From contig JAQUTS010000001.1 of the NCBI GenBank assembly GCA_028694275.1, positions 1 through 46,272 of the forward strand: a stretch of DNA of 46,272 nucleotides. The letters run 5' to 3'. Below, in pieces: positions 35,562 to 43,782 of the stretch. The stretch comes from Candidatus Gastranaerophilales bacterium. Its GTDB lineage: Bacteria > Cyanobacteriota > Vampirovibrionia > Gastranaerophilales > CAJFVJ01. The translations under genes and the position numbers were made by a program. Within the stretch, counting starts at the first letter, position 1. Every line of letters starts with the position of its first letter. Below the pieces are notes generated by a model, which searched no databases, was not told where the DNA came from, and was given only the letters and a program-made list of their open reading frames with translations.

Positions 35562-37089
35562 TCTATTTAAAACTGCAGGTTTAGTTGCAGCTTTGACTAT
35601 AATAAGCAAAATATTCGGTTTTTGGCGTGATTTGGCTGTTGCCAATGCATACGGTGCGTCTATGGTGTCGGATGCTTTCTTTTATTCTTATCAAATACCG
35701 TCTTTGGCACTTATCCTTTTAGGCGGGGTTGGCGGACCTTTTCATACTGCTACAATATCGTTTTTTTCCAAATATATCCTTGATTATGAGGTAGAAATAC
35801 CCAAAAGTGCGCTTAGAATTTTTAATTCGTTTGTCACCTTGACGGCAGTTTTATTTGGGTTGTTATCTATTATTTGTTATTTCTTTCCTGAACAAATTAT
35901 CCGTATAATTGCAGGACAAGCAAGTGATCAGCTTGTCGCCATTGCAACTTCTCAGTTGAGAGTAATGTCCCCTATTATATTGATAGGCGGCGTTATCGGT
36001 ATATTTTATGGAATTGCGAATGTTTACAGGGAGTTTATAACTCCGAGTTTGGGCCCTATTTTTGTCAGTATAGGAATGATAGTGGCTTTGTGGCTGTTCC
36101 CTGATGATCCCACGGGGAATGTTTTGTCCTGGGGATTTTTAGTAGGTGCTGTTGGGCAATTACTGTTCCAGCTGCCGTCTTTACTAAAGAATAAAGTTAT
36201 TTATCGCCCTGAATTTGCTTTTTGCAGCGATGATATGAGAAAAATAGGTGAAGTATTGTTCCCGGCAATCTTATCGACCACAATTGGGCAGATAAATGTG
36301 TATATTGATATGTTTTTTACCTCCGGATTAGAAGAAGGTGCATGGTCTGCGATCAGTTATTCTAACAGGTTGTATCAATTTCCGACGGGTGTCTTAATTA
36401 CGGCTTTTTTGGTGCCTTTATTTCCCATGTTTTCAACTTTTATAGGGCAAAAAGACTGGACATCGCTAAAAGTTTATTTTAACAAAGGTGTCAGTACTCT
36501 TTGGTTTTTGGCATTTCCTATATGTATGTTTATGTTTATGTTTGCTAAAGACTCCATATATTTGCTTTTTGAGCGTGGAGCGTTTGATTCTTATGATACT
36601 GTAATGGTTACAAAGGCTCTTTTATTCCTCTCAATCTCCATCATTCCTTACGTAGCTCGTGATACTTTGACAAGGGTATTTTATTCATTTGATGATTCAA
36701 GGACTCCATTTATGGTTGCTGCGTGCTCTATTGGGGTAAAAGTTCTTATGAATTTTTTGTGCGTCGGACGATTCGGAATGGCGGGTATTACTCTTGCGAC
36801 AACAGCTGTGACATTTTTTAATATGTTTATGCTTGGGTCTTTGCTTCTTCGAAAAATTGATATGGAATACAAAAAACTTATATCACCTTTATTGAAAACG
36901 ACTGCTATAACTTTTATAGTTTATTTTATCGGTGTATTTATCAAAAGCTTCTTTGACTTCCATTCAAAACTCTATCTGAGCATTGAATTGGTGAGTGTTT
37001 TGGTTCTTTGTTCTATTTTGTACTTCGCGTTTGCATTATGGTTCAAAATTCCTGTAGCGCAAGAGATACTTGCAAGGGTCAAAAAATAA
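35551..37089 (+). CDS. murJ: Lipid II flippase MurJ
   Basis: MurJ (512 residues, usual length) moves lipid II across the cytoplasmic membrane for peptidoglycan growth. It has about 14 helices of the MOP superfamily. Family markers are the N-terminal TIISKIFGFWRDLAVANAYG, SDAFFYSYQIPSL, the FGRGAFD-like LLFERGAFDSYD and YVARDTLTRVFYSFDDSRTPF. The arginines of the central cavity (such as R in FWRD and R in ARDTLTR) are present. It overlaps the SpoIID-domain gene, so cell-wall synthesis and remodelling are transcribed together. Confidence 0.95.
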   Translation: MRINLFKTAGLVAALTIISKIFGFWRDLAVANAYGASMVSDAFFYSYQIPSLALILLGGVGGPFHTATISFFSKYILDYEVEIPKSALRIFNSFVTLTAVLFGLLSIICYFFPEQIIRIIAGQASDQLVAIATSQLRVMSPIILIGGVIGIFYGIANVYREFITPSLGPIFVSIGMIVALWLFPDDPTGNVLSWGFLVGAVGQLLFQLPSLLKNKVIYRPEFAFCSDDMRKIGEVLFPAILSTTIGQINVYIDMFFTSGLEEGAWSAISYSNRLYQFPTGVLITAFLVPLFPMFSTFIGQKDWTSLKVYFNKGVSTLWFLAFPICMFMFMFAKDSIYLLFERGAFDSYDTVMVTKALLFLSISIIPYVARDTLTRVFYSFDDSRTPFMVAACSIGVKVLMNFLCVGRFGMAGITLATTAVTFFNMFMLGSLLLRKIDMEYKKLISPLLKTTAITFIVYFIGVFIKSFFDFHSKLYLSIELVSVLVLCSILYFAFALWFKIPVAQEILARVKK

Positions 37090-37104
37090 TCTTATAGGTA
37101 AATT

Positions 37105-38046
37105 ATGTTAAAAGATCTTTTGGAGACAAAAAAAGCTTTCAAATTAATTTTAGGGGCTGGCAACCAAGATTTGAAGCAAATCACTGATTTGGTAGCTGTT
37201 TATGCCAAAGCAGGGTGTAAGTTTTTTGATTTTGCGCCTGACATTGATGTATTAAAGGCGGTGCAAAGAGGTTTAGACTCTGTTGGGGTAAAAAGAAATG
37301 AAGTCTATTTTTGTGTGAGTGTTGGGACATCATCTGATAAGCATTTTCAGAAGGCGATAATTGCCCCTTTAAGATGCATTAGATGTCAAAAATGTAAAAA
37401 CGTGTGCCCTCAGTCAGCCATCGTGTTAAAAGACAAACATTGCGCTGTAATAGAAGAAAAATGTATAGGCTGTGAAAGATGCTACCTGGTCTGTCCTGAA
37501 TCTGCGATTAGCTTTCAAAAATTTGATGGAAATTTAAGTTCGGTTCTTGAGCCTTTGTTGGAATATGGCATTGATTGCATCGAGTTTCATATTCGAGGTG
37601 ATGAAGGTGATGAAATATTTGATAAATGGAATCAAATTCAGCAATCCCAATGCGCAATGTTGAGTATTTGTATTGGTCATCAATATGTATCTGATGAGCG
37701 AATGATATCTGTTTTGAATAAAATGATGCAAAGCAGACTGCCTAAAACAACGATAATACAAGCTGATGGAATTGCAATGAGTGGTGATTTGGATAGTATG
37801 GAAAGTTCTTTAGAGGCCGTAAAAACGGCTAAGACTATCCAAGAAGCTAATTTGTCTGCATATTTGATGATTTCTGGTGGTGTAAATGACAAGTCATATG
37901 AGCTGGCTAAAGAATACGGATTAGAATTGAATGGTATTGCGATGGGATCTTATGCGAGAAAAATTGTGAAAAAATATATGAGTGATACTAAGTTGCTATC
38001 ATTCAAAATTGAAAGTATTATAGATTTATGCCAAAAGTTTCAATAA
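37105..38046 (+). CDS. LdpA-like double [4Fe-4S] protein
   Basis: A 313-residue cytosolic iron-sulfur protein. Two ferredoxin-type clusters are visible: C91, C94, C97, C101 in CIRCQKCKNVCP and C120, C123, C126, C130 in CIGCERCYLVCP. The N-terminal stretch KLILGAGNQDLKQI, AKAGCKFFDFAPD and the following VLKAVQRGL closely resemble the opening of LdpA from cyanobacteria, and the C-terminal half would be the LdpA_C domain. In Synechococcus LdpA senses redox state and feeds light information to the circadian clock. Here a redox-sensing role is inferred only. It follows murJ by 15 bp and overlaps the next glycosyltransferase by 19. Confidence 0.85.
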   Translation: MLKDLLETKKAFKLILGAGNQDLKQITDLVAVYAKAGCKFFDFAPDIDVLKAVQRGLDSVGVKRNEVYFCVSVGTSSDKHFQKAIIAPLRCIRCQKCKNVCPQSAIVLKDKHCAVIEEKCIGCERCYLVCPESAISFQKFDGNLSSVLEPLLEYGIDCIEFHIRGDEGDEIFDKWNQIQQSQCAMLSICIGHQYVSDERMISVLNKMMQSRLPKTTIIQADGIAMSGDLDSMESSLEAVKTAKTIQEANLSAYLMISGGVNDKSYELAKEYGLELNGIAMGSYARKIVKKYMSDTKLLSFKIESIIDLCQKFQ

Positions 38047-39149
38047 TAACAAGGACAAAAGACAGGCCTCTTCTTTTGGAAAGGGCTATTCAGTCTGTCT
38101 TATCCCAAACCTTTGAAGATTGGGAACATATTATAGTCAATGATTGCGGAAATATAGAACGATTAAATATTTTACTGAATAAATATATCCCTTTTTATAA
38201 TGGACGGTTAAAAGTTATTCATAATAATGTTTCTCAAGGCATGGAGTTTGCGTCTAATTTGGGTTTGAAGCAAGCAGAGGGGGGATATTTTGTAATTCAC
38301 GATGACGATGATTCCTGGCAAAGCGATTTTTTGCAAAAAACGGTTATTTTTTTTGAAGCTCACCCTTCCTTTGGAGCTGTTGTAACCAATATAAATTATT
38401 TTTTGGAGGAAATAAAAAATAATAAAATTATTACACATCATTCATATCCTTGCATAAGGACAGATGAAATCACTTTATATAATTTGCTTTTATCTCAAAA
38501 TTATCCTTCGCCTATCGCTTCTTTGTTCAAAATCGAATGCCTAAAAACAGTAGGTTATTTTAATAAAAATCTAAAAAAAGGAGGAGATAAGGAATATCTT
38601 CTTAGGGTCGCAGCAAGGTATAATATATCCATTATTCAAGAGCCTTTGGCCAACTATTATGCCCGCCCGTATGATTGTTCTGTATATGCGAATTCTACAT
38701 TGGCCAATGATGCTTTTGAGGATGCTATTTTTTGGGAACAAGAACTCAAAAATCAGTTTTTCAAAAATAATTTATCTTTATGGTTTTTTTATAATTTTGT
38801 TGAATTTATTAGGCCATTTTTACAAAAAAATAAAATAAAAAATGTTTTGGATGAAGCAAAAGGACAAAAAATTGCTCTTTATGGTGCAGGAATGAAAGCT
38901 ATACAGCTTCTGAAAGATCATAAAAATGAATTTAATAATCTTGATATAATAGCCATTTTTGATCAGAACTTACAAAAACAAGGTGCATTTTTGGATAAAT
39001 ATATGATATCTGCCCCTGAACAAATAGCAGAAATAAAACCTGAAAAAATTATAATTACTGTAGCTAATGTTTCAATGGTAAAAGCTTTTATAGAAAAGTT
39101 AATAGAGCAAAACTCTCTTGCTTGTAAAATTGTATCTTTAGATTTATAG
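38028..39149 (+). CDS. Glycosyltransferase family 2 with C-terminal Rossmann-like module
   Basis: A 373-residue enzyme transferring a sugar from a nucleotide donor onto a surface glycan. The GT-A domain (about 1-225) opens with VSIITRTKDRPLLLERAI and HIIVNDC. The acidic metal motif is in VIHDDDDSW, near 88, and a later KGGDKEYLLR segment probably holds the base. A second domain (about 280-373) begins KIALYGAGMKAIQLL and continues IFDQNLQKQGAF, like the C-terminal domain of C-methyltransferases. The same module is in the next gene and alone at 42.5 kb. It starts inside the LdpA-like gene with no separate promoter. Confidence 0.9.
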   Translation: MPKVSIITRTKDRPLLLERAIQSVLSQTFEDWEHIIVNDCGNIERLNILLNKYIPFYNGRLKVIHNNVSQGMEFASNLGLKQAEGGYFVIHDDDDSWQSDFLQKTVIFFEAHPSFGAVVTNINYFLEEIKNNKIITHHSYPCIRTDEITLYNLLLSQNYPSPIASLFKIECLKTVGYFNKNLKKGGDKEYLLRVAARYNISIIQEPLANYYARPYDCSVYANSTLANDAFEDAIFWEQELKNQFFKNNLSLWFFYNFVEFIRPFLQKNKIKNVLDEAKGQKIALYGAGMKAIQLLKDHKNEFNNLDIIAIFDQNLQKQGAFLDKYMISAPEQIAEIKPEKIIITVANVSMVKAFIEKLIEQNSLACKIVSLDL

Positions 39150-39150
39150 T

Positions 39151-40362
39151 TTATAAAAGAATTTCAGATAGAGTTTGTTCCAGGCTTATATTTTCTTTTT
39201 CTAAAATATTTTTGTATTGAAATTCATCAAAAAAATCAGAAACTATAATGCTTACGGTGTTTTTTTCAAGTAACCACCCTAGCAAATTATAATAGATAAG
39301 ATCAGGATTAGCCACGCACAATATTATAACATCCGGCTTTAATTCAGGTATTTCATCTTTGTGAAAAATCTTGTATCCCCCAAGAGTTTTACCAGCTTTG
39401 GTGGTACTTGCATCGATGAATCCGGATATATTTAAAGCTGAAATATCATAATGTGCTATTATTTCTTCTGCAAATATACCTGCTCCGTAAAGGTATATTT
39501 TTTTGCTTTTTAATGATTTAATAAAATCTGTTTTGTTCAGTGATAATATGTTTATTTTTTGGTAAAACATTTTTTCGATAAGCGATTTTATCATTGTTTT
39601 TTGGTATTTTATTTTATTTTGTTTTCGCAACACCCGAAAAAGTTTCTCCAAAAAGACTTTTGATTGAGCTCTCGGATATTTTTTTTGTGTACTGTTACTA
39701 TAGCTTTTCATATGTATACGATATTTTGTTAGTTTTTTGTTTATGTAAAAGCTTTCTCCTTGTGTTGTTATTTGAGGAATAAACCACCAGTCGATATGAG
39801 GATCTATTGGCATCGTGAAATCACATTTTTCAAAATTTTCTTTTTTAAAACATACTGCTGAAAAAGTAATAACTATATTTAATGAAGCTATTCTGTGGGA
39901 TATGTCTGTTGGCCATTTTGTATTTTCACAAAAATTACGACAAGAATTAAGATGATTTGACAGAGTATTAATTCTATTTTTGTCGCCAAATTCCAATATA
40001 TCATTAAATATAAAGTTTACGTTTGGGTACTTTTTAAATACTTTATATTTTTCTTCAAGGTAGTTGCTATCCCAAAGATCATCGCTTTCCAAAAATGCTA
40101 AATATTCACCCTTTGCCTTTGATAATCCCAACTTTAAAGAGGCCACAAGCCCCCTATTCTCAGAATTTTCGTGTTGGTAAAGATGAATGTTTCTATTTTG
40201 GGCTGTATATTCTTTTATTATTTTTATAGAATCATCATTAGAACCATTGTCAATAATAATTAGTTCCCAGTTTTTATACGATTGTTTTAGTATGGAATCG
40301 ATTGATTCTGTTATAAAATTCCCATAATTATAGTTTGGCATTATTATTGAAAATGTTGGCAT
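39151..40362 (-). CDS. Glycosyltransferase family 2 with C-terminal Rossmann-like module, inverted
   Basis: A 403-residue protein on the opposite strand from its neighbours. The GT-A domain starts FSIIMPNYNYGNFITESI, with IIIDNGSNDDS and the metal motif AFLESDDLWD. The C-terminal module begins KKIYLYGAGIFAEEII near 290 and reads GFIDASTTKAGKTLGGYKIF, aligning with the same module of the previous gene. AGGA lies six bases before the ATG. Its stop faces the stop of the previous glycosyltransferase with a single base between and no terminator hairpin, so transcripts may run into each other. The acceptor is unknown. Confidence 0.9.
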   Translation of the reverse strand: MPTFSIIMPNYNYGNFITESIDSILKQSYKNWELIIIDNGSNDDSIKIIKEYTAQNRNIHLYQHENSENRGLVASLKLGLSKAKGEYLAFLESDDLWDSNYLEEKYKVFKKYPNVNFIFNDILEFGDKNRINTLSNHLNSCRNFCENTKWPTDISHRIASLNIVITFSAVCFKKENFEKCDFTMPIDPHIDWWFIPQITTQGESFYINKKLTKYRIHMKSYSNSTQKKYPRAQSKVFLEKLFRVLRKQNKIKYQKTMIKSLIEKMFYQKINILSLNKTDFIKSLKSKKIYLYGAGIFAEEIIAHYDISALNISGFIDASTTKAGKTLGGYKIFHKDEIPELKPDVIILCVANPDLIYYNLLGWLLEKNTVSIIVSDFFDEFQYKNILEKENISLEQTLSEILL

Positions 40363-40471
40363 TATATATCCTGAAAGTTTATAAATTTGTAGTAACTTTA
40401 TTTATATTCTTGCACAATATTCTAATAATAACAGGTAAAATACAATTTCTTAACATATTAAAATGTTCTCT

Positions 40472-40503
40472 TTGCTCATGATACTATACCTAAGGTATAT
40501 AAT
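40472..40503 (+). promoter_or_regulatory. Predicted promoter with an overlapping 15-bp palindrome
   Basis: TTGCTC (40472-40477) is followed after 18 bases by TATATA (40496-40501), within TATATAAT ending at 40503. TATACCTAAGGTATA (40485-40499), two perfect 7-base arms around one base, covers the spacer and -10 box, the classic place for a repressor. It would control the plus-strand glycan genes that follow. Confidence 0.5.
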
Positions 40504-40519
40504 TTTAAGGGGTCTATCA

Positions 40520-41647
40520 TTGAAATTTTCAGTATTGTTGCCGACTAAAAACAGGCTGGAATTATTAAAGTTTGCTATAGAAAGTGTTTTTGAGCAGGAC
40601 TATGAAAATTGGGAAATTATTGTTGCCGATAATTGTTCCGAAGAAAATATAAACGAATATATAAACTCTCTTTCTGATAAAAGAATTATTTATACTCGAT
40701 CAGATGTGCCTTTGACTGTTACAGAAAATTGGAATGTTGCCAATAATTTAGCAAGAGGAGATTATATTATTATGATGGGAGATGATGATGCCCTATTTCC
40801 AGGGTTTTTCACAAAAGCGCTCAATCATATTGAAGCTTTTTCTCACCCAGACCTTGTTACATTTCCGGCATATGGATATTTATCTCCGGGTGTTTTGAAT
40901 CTTTTTCCTCAAGGTGGTGCTTTTTTAACAAGATCATATCCATCTGCTGGGGCTTTTTTCTTGGAAAAAGATTATAGATCAAACCTAGTTAGATCTAGTT
41001 TAAATTTCCATTTTTTATTCGGTTTTAATATGCAATTTTTTTTATATAGTAAAAGGATTTTAAATAAAATGCTTGAATATGGAGACTTTTATCAAGGCCC
41101 ATATCCTGATTACTATGCAGCTAATATGATGATGTTTCTTGCTGAGACTGTTTTGCAGCTAACTTCTCCAATGGTTGTAATAGGTACTACGCCCAAATCA
41201 TATGGATATTATTATCATAACAATAAAGAAAGCCTTGGTATGGCATTCCATAATGAATCGGATTATATAAAAAAGGCTCCGGCAATAATTGCTAATCTTT
41301 TATGCAGCAAATCTATTATCAACTCAGCAGCTCTTTTATCTTTCAAGTGTGTGGTGGATAAATTGGGAGAAGAAGCCACTTTTAAACTAAATATAGAAGC
41401 TTATAATAAAGCTGTTGTTAGAGATGTTTGCAAAAATAACAGATATTTTAAGTCATTGTTTATATTACTAAAAGATATTTTACCCAAAGTATCCGGCGAA
41501 ATTAAGTTTAAGATTTTTATATATTTTTTAAGAGTTTCTTTAACCATTGATAGGTCTTTACCTTTTATAAAGGACGAAGATATAGATTACACAAATATAT
41601 TATCCTTTATAAAATCTTTGGAGGAAAAGGGGGTAATATGTGCATAA
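40520..41647 (+). CDS. Glycosyltransferase family 2
   Basis: A 375-residue GT-A enzyme. It starts KFSVLLPTKNRLELLKFAI, with IIVADNCSEENI and the metal motif MMGDDDALFPG near 90. The C-terminal half is hydrophobic-aromatic and mostly helical. The frame reaches an ATG at 40463, but a promoter lies between, and the TTG at 40520 has AAGGGG seven bases before it and puts the family's first strand at the N-terminus. It lacks the Rossmann-like module of the two previous glycosyltransferases. It overlaps the next gene by ten bases, forming a transcript toward rfbFGH. Confidence 0.9.
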   Translation: MKFSVLLPTKNRLELLKFAIESVFEQDYENWEIIVADNCSEENINEYINSLSDKRIIYTRSDVPLTVTENWNVANNLARGDYIIMMGDDDALFPGFFTKALNHIEAFSHPDLVTFPAYGYLSPGVLNLFPQGGAFLTRSYPSAGAFFLEKDYRSNLVRSSLNFHFLFGFNMQFFLYSKRILNKMLEYGDFYQGPYPDYYAANMMMFLAETVLQLTSPMVVIGTTPKSYGYYYHNNKESLGMAFHNESDYIKKAPAIIANLLCSKSIINSAALLSFKCVVDKLGEEATFKLNIEAYNKAVVRDVCKNNRYFKSLFILLKDILPKVSGEIKFKIFIYFLRVSLTIDRSLPFIKDEDIDYTNILSFIKSLEEKGVICA

Positions 41648-42516
41648 TAGAAGTTGTATATTTATCAAGGGGCTCTGACTACGGTCTTAGTGCATTTTTA
41701 GAATTTTTAGATGCTTATAAAAAATATTCCGCTGGTGTAGAGCATAAATTAACCGTAATTGCTAAAGGTTGGGAAAATAAAAAAGAAGAATATGAAAGAC
41801 TTACCTTTCTTTCTAAGGAAAACGGGATAAATATTTTTGATTTGTCTGATGATGGTTTAGATTTAGGAGCTTATATTCGTTTTGCCAAAATTTCCGAGAG
41901 CGATAATTTATTTTTTTTTAGTACCTCCACCGTTATAAATGCTAATAACTGGTTATTATTCTTTTATAATGTGATTAAAAACAAACACAGAAACAAATAT
42001 CTGCTTTTGGGGCCAAATGGGTCTTGGGAATCGCCTGCAGAGAATAATATGTTATTATTAAAAAATATTTTGTTTAAAAAAATAAGCATTCTGAAAAAAT
42101 TGCGTCGTATAATTAAGTTGCTTTTAAATCCTACTAATATAGTCTACTTTAAATCGTCATATTTAAACTTTCCTAATTATCATATTAGGACTAATTGTTT
42201 TTTGGTAGACAGGAAAATTTTTTTGAAATATGCAGAATCAATTAAATTTCCATCTAGTAAGGCAGATACGTATGCAATGGAACATGGTAATAAATCTTTA
42301 ACAAAATGGTTTTTGAATAAAGGCTACAATGTTGGTGTAATAAACTCAGATGGAGAGCTTTTTCCACCTGAAAAATGGGATAAAAGTGGAACGTTTAGGA
42401 CTCCTGATGGCTGCAAAAGTATAACTCAAGATAAGCATAGTAAAATATACTATAATGCCACTCTTCTTCAAAAGAGAACGCTTGAAAAAGCAGCTTGGGG
42501 GAAAGAAATATCTTAA
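41638..42516 (+). CDS. Probable glycosyltransferase-like protein of the glycan locus
   Basis: A 292-residue protein that I place only loosely. The start IIEVVYLSRGSDYGLSAFLEFL, the LTVIAKGWENKKEEYERL strand and the DLSDDGLDLGAYIRFA segment look like a GT-A-type sugar-nucleotide fold with a divergent acidic motif. FFFSTSTVINANNWLL and LGPNGSWES could follow the metal site. The C-terminal part has a basic stretch near 140-160 (KKISILKKLRRIIK) suited to membrane contact. No canonical DxD is sure. Position between a glycosyltransferase (ten-base overlap) and the Rossmann-like module supports a role in polysaccharide assembly. Confidence 0.65.
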   Translation: MCIIEVVYLSRGSDYGLSAFLEFLDAYKKYSAGVEHKLTVIAKGWENKKEEYERLTFLSKENGINIFDLSDDGLDLGAYIRFAKISESDNLFFFSTSTVINANNWLLFFYNVIKNKHRNKYLLLGPNGSWESPAENNMLLLKNILFKKISILKKLRRIIKLLLNPTNIVYFKSSYLNFPNYHIRTNCFLVDRKIFLKYAESIKFPSSKADTYAMEHGNKSLTKWFLNKGYNVGVINSDGELFPPEKWDKSGTFRTPDGCKSITQDKHSKIYYNATLLQKRTLEKAAWGKEIS

Positions 42517-42531
42517 ATATGGAGGAAATAC

Positions 42532-42915
42532 ATGGATTTTATAAAATATTTTAGAGACAAGAAGGTTCAAAAAACTATAAACAAACTAGCCCGAAAATAC
42601 AAAAATAAAAAAGTTGTTTTGTATGGCGCAGGGGAGTTTGCAGCGGTCTTGTTCCAAAATTATGATTTATCTGAATTGAATATTGTTGCTGTTGCAGACT
42701 TAAATTATATTGTAAAAAAAGATTTTTTTGGAATTCCGGTTGTAAATCCATATGAGTTGAAAGATATATCTTTTGATTTGCTTTTAATAACATCGTATAA
42801 AACTTATGATGTTATAGATTTTTTAGACGATGAATTATTTTCTGGATATAAGCCTGAATTTAAAATAAAACCTTTGATAAAAATGTCCTTGTGGGAATAT
42901 TTTAAGAGAGATTAA
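42532..42915 (+). CDS. Stand-alone Rossmann-like nucleotide-binding module
   Basis: A 127-residue protein that is nearly only the module fused to the C-termini of the glycosyltransferases at 38.0 and 39.2 kb. It shares KKVVLYGAGEFAAVLF (compare KKIYLYGAGIFAEEII), IVAVADLNYIVKK with the strand-aspartate, FGIPVVNPYEL and LLLITSYKT. The Gly-x-Gly turn and the Asp at the second strand end suggest dinucleotide or nucleotide-sugar binding. It might act as a loose domain for the neighbouring glycosyltransferases that lack it, or be a gene-fission product. GGAGG precedes the ATG and it follows the previous gene by 15 bp. Confidence 0.75.
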   Translation: MDFIKYFRDKKVQKTINKLARKYKNKKVVLYGAGEFAAVLFQNYDLSELNIVAVADLNYIVKKDFFGIPVVNPYELKDISFDLLLITSYKTYDVIDFLDDELFSGYKPEFKIKPLIKMSLWEYFKRD

Positions 42916-42984
42916 ATTCTTGAACATTTTAATATTCTCATTTAAGATAGATAATATATTAAAATTTTTATAAAAGGATATTTT

Positions 42985-43782
42985 ATGAAGGTAGTTATTT
43001 TAGCTGGGGGTCTAGGAACAAGGCTTTCTGAAGAAACAGAGTTAAAACCAAAACCAATGTTGGAAATCGGTACTAGGCCTATCTTGTGGCATATAATGAA
43101 AATATATTCACATTATGGCTTTGATGATTTTATCATACTCACTGGTTATAAATCACATATAATTAAAGATTATTTTATTAGTTATTATACAAGATATTCA
43201 GATATAACAGTGGATATGAGTTCTAACTCTGTAGAAATTCATAAGATTAGACAAGAGCCTTGGAAAGTCACAATGCTTTACACCGGTAAAGATACAATGA
43301 CTGGCAGCAGAATTAGCAAAGCAAAAGAATTTATTGGTAATGAACGTTTTATGCTTACTTATGGAGATGGCGTTTCTGATATAAATATTAATAAACTTTT
43401 GCAATCACATGATAAGTCAGGTAAACATCTTACTATTACTGCTGTTCAACCTGTTGGAAGATTTGGAGCCTTGGATATCTCAGAGAATAATTCTGTTTTA
43501 TCATTCAAAGAAAAAGTAAAAGGTGATGGTGCTTGGATAAATGGAGGTTATTTTGTTTGCGAGCCGGAGATATTTGATTATATTGGCGATGGGGATGATA
43601 TTATTTTTGAACAAACGCCATTAGAGTCATTGGCATCTGATCATCAAATTAATGCTTTTAAACACAATGGTTTTTGGAAGCCTATGGATACTGCTCGTGA
43701 TAAATCTGAGTTGACTAACCTTTGGTTGTCAGACAAAGCTCCTTGGGCTGTTTGGAAAAATAAATCAGTTGGTGTTAGCTAA
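42985..43782 (+). CDS. rfbF: Glucose-1-phosphate cytidylyltransferase
   Basis: RfbF (265 residues) makes CDP-glucose from CTP and glucose 1-phosphate, the first step to CDP-3,6-dideoxyhexoses. The nucleotidyltransferase signature is LAGGLGTRLSEET (7-19) with KPKPMLEIG (21-29). MLTYGDGVSDI carries the metal-binding Asp, and EKVKGDGAWINGGYFV and FWKPMDTARDK are typical of this subfamily. AAAGGA lies seven bases before the ATG. The stop shares one base with the rfbG start (TAATG), so the two are coupled. Confidence 0.96.
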   Translation: MKVVILAGGLGTRLSEETELKPKPMLEIGTRPILWHIMKIYSHYGFDDFIILTGYKSHIIKDYFISYYTRYSDITVDMSSNSVEIHKIRQEPWKVTMLYTGKDTMTGSRISKAKEFIGNERFMLTYGDGVSDININKLLQSHDKSGKHLTITAVQPVGRFGALDISENNSVLSFKEKVKGDGAWINGGYFVCEPEIFDYIGDGDDIIFEQTPLESLASDHQINAFKHNGFWKPMDTARDKSELTNLWLSDKAPWAVWKNKSVGVS

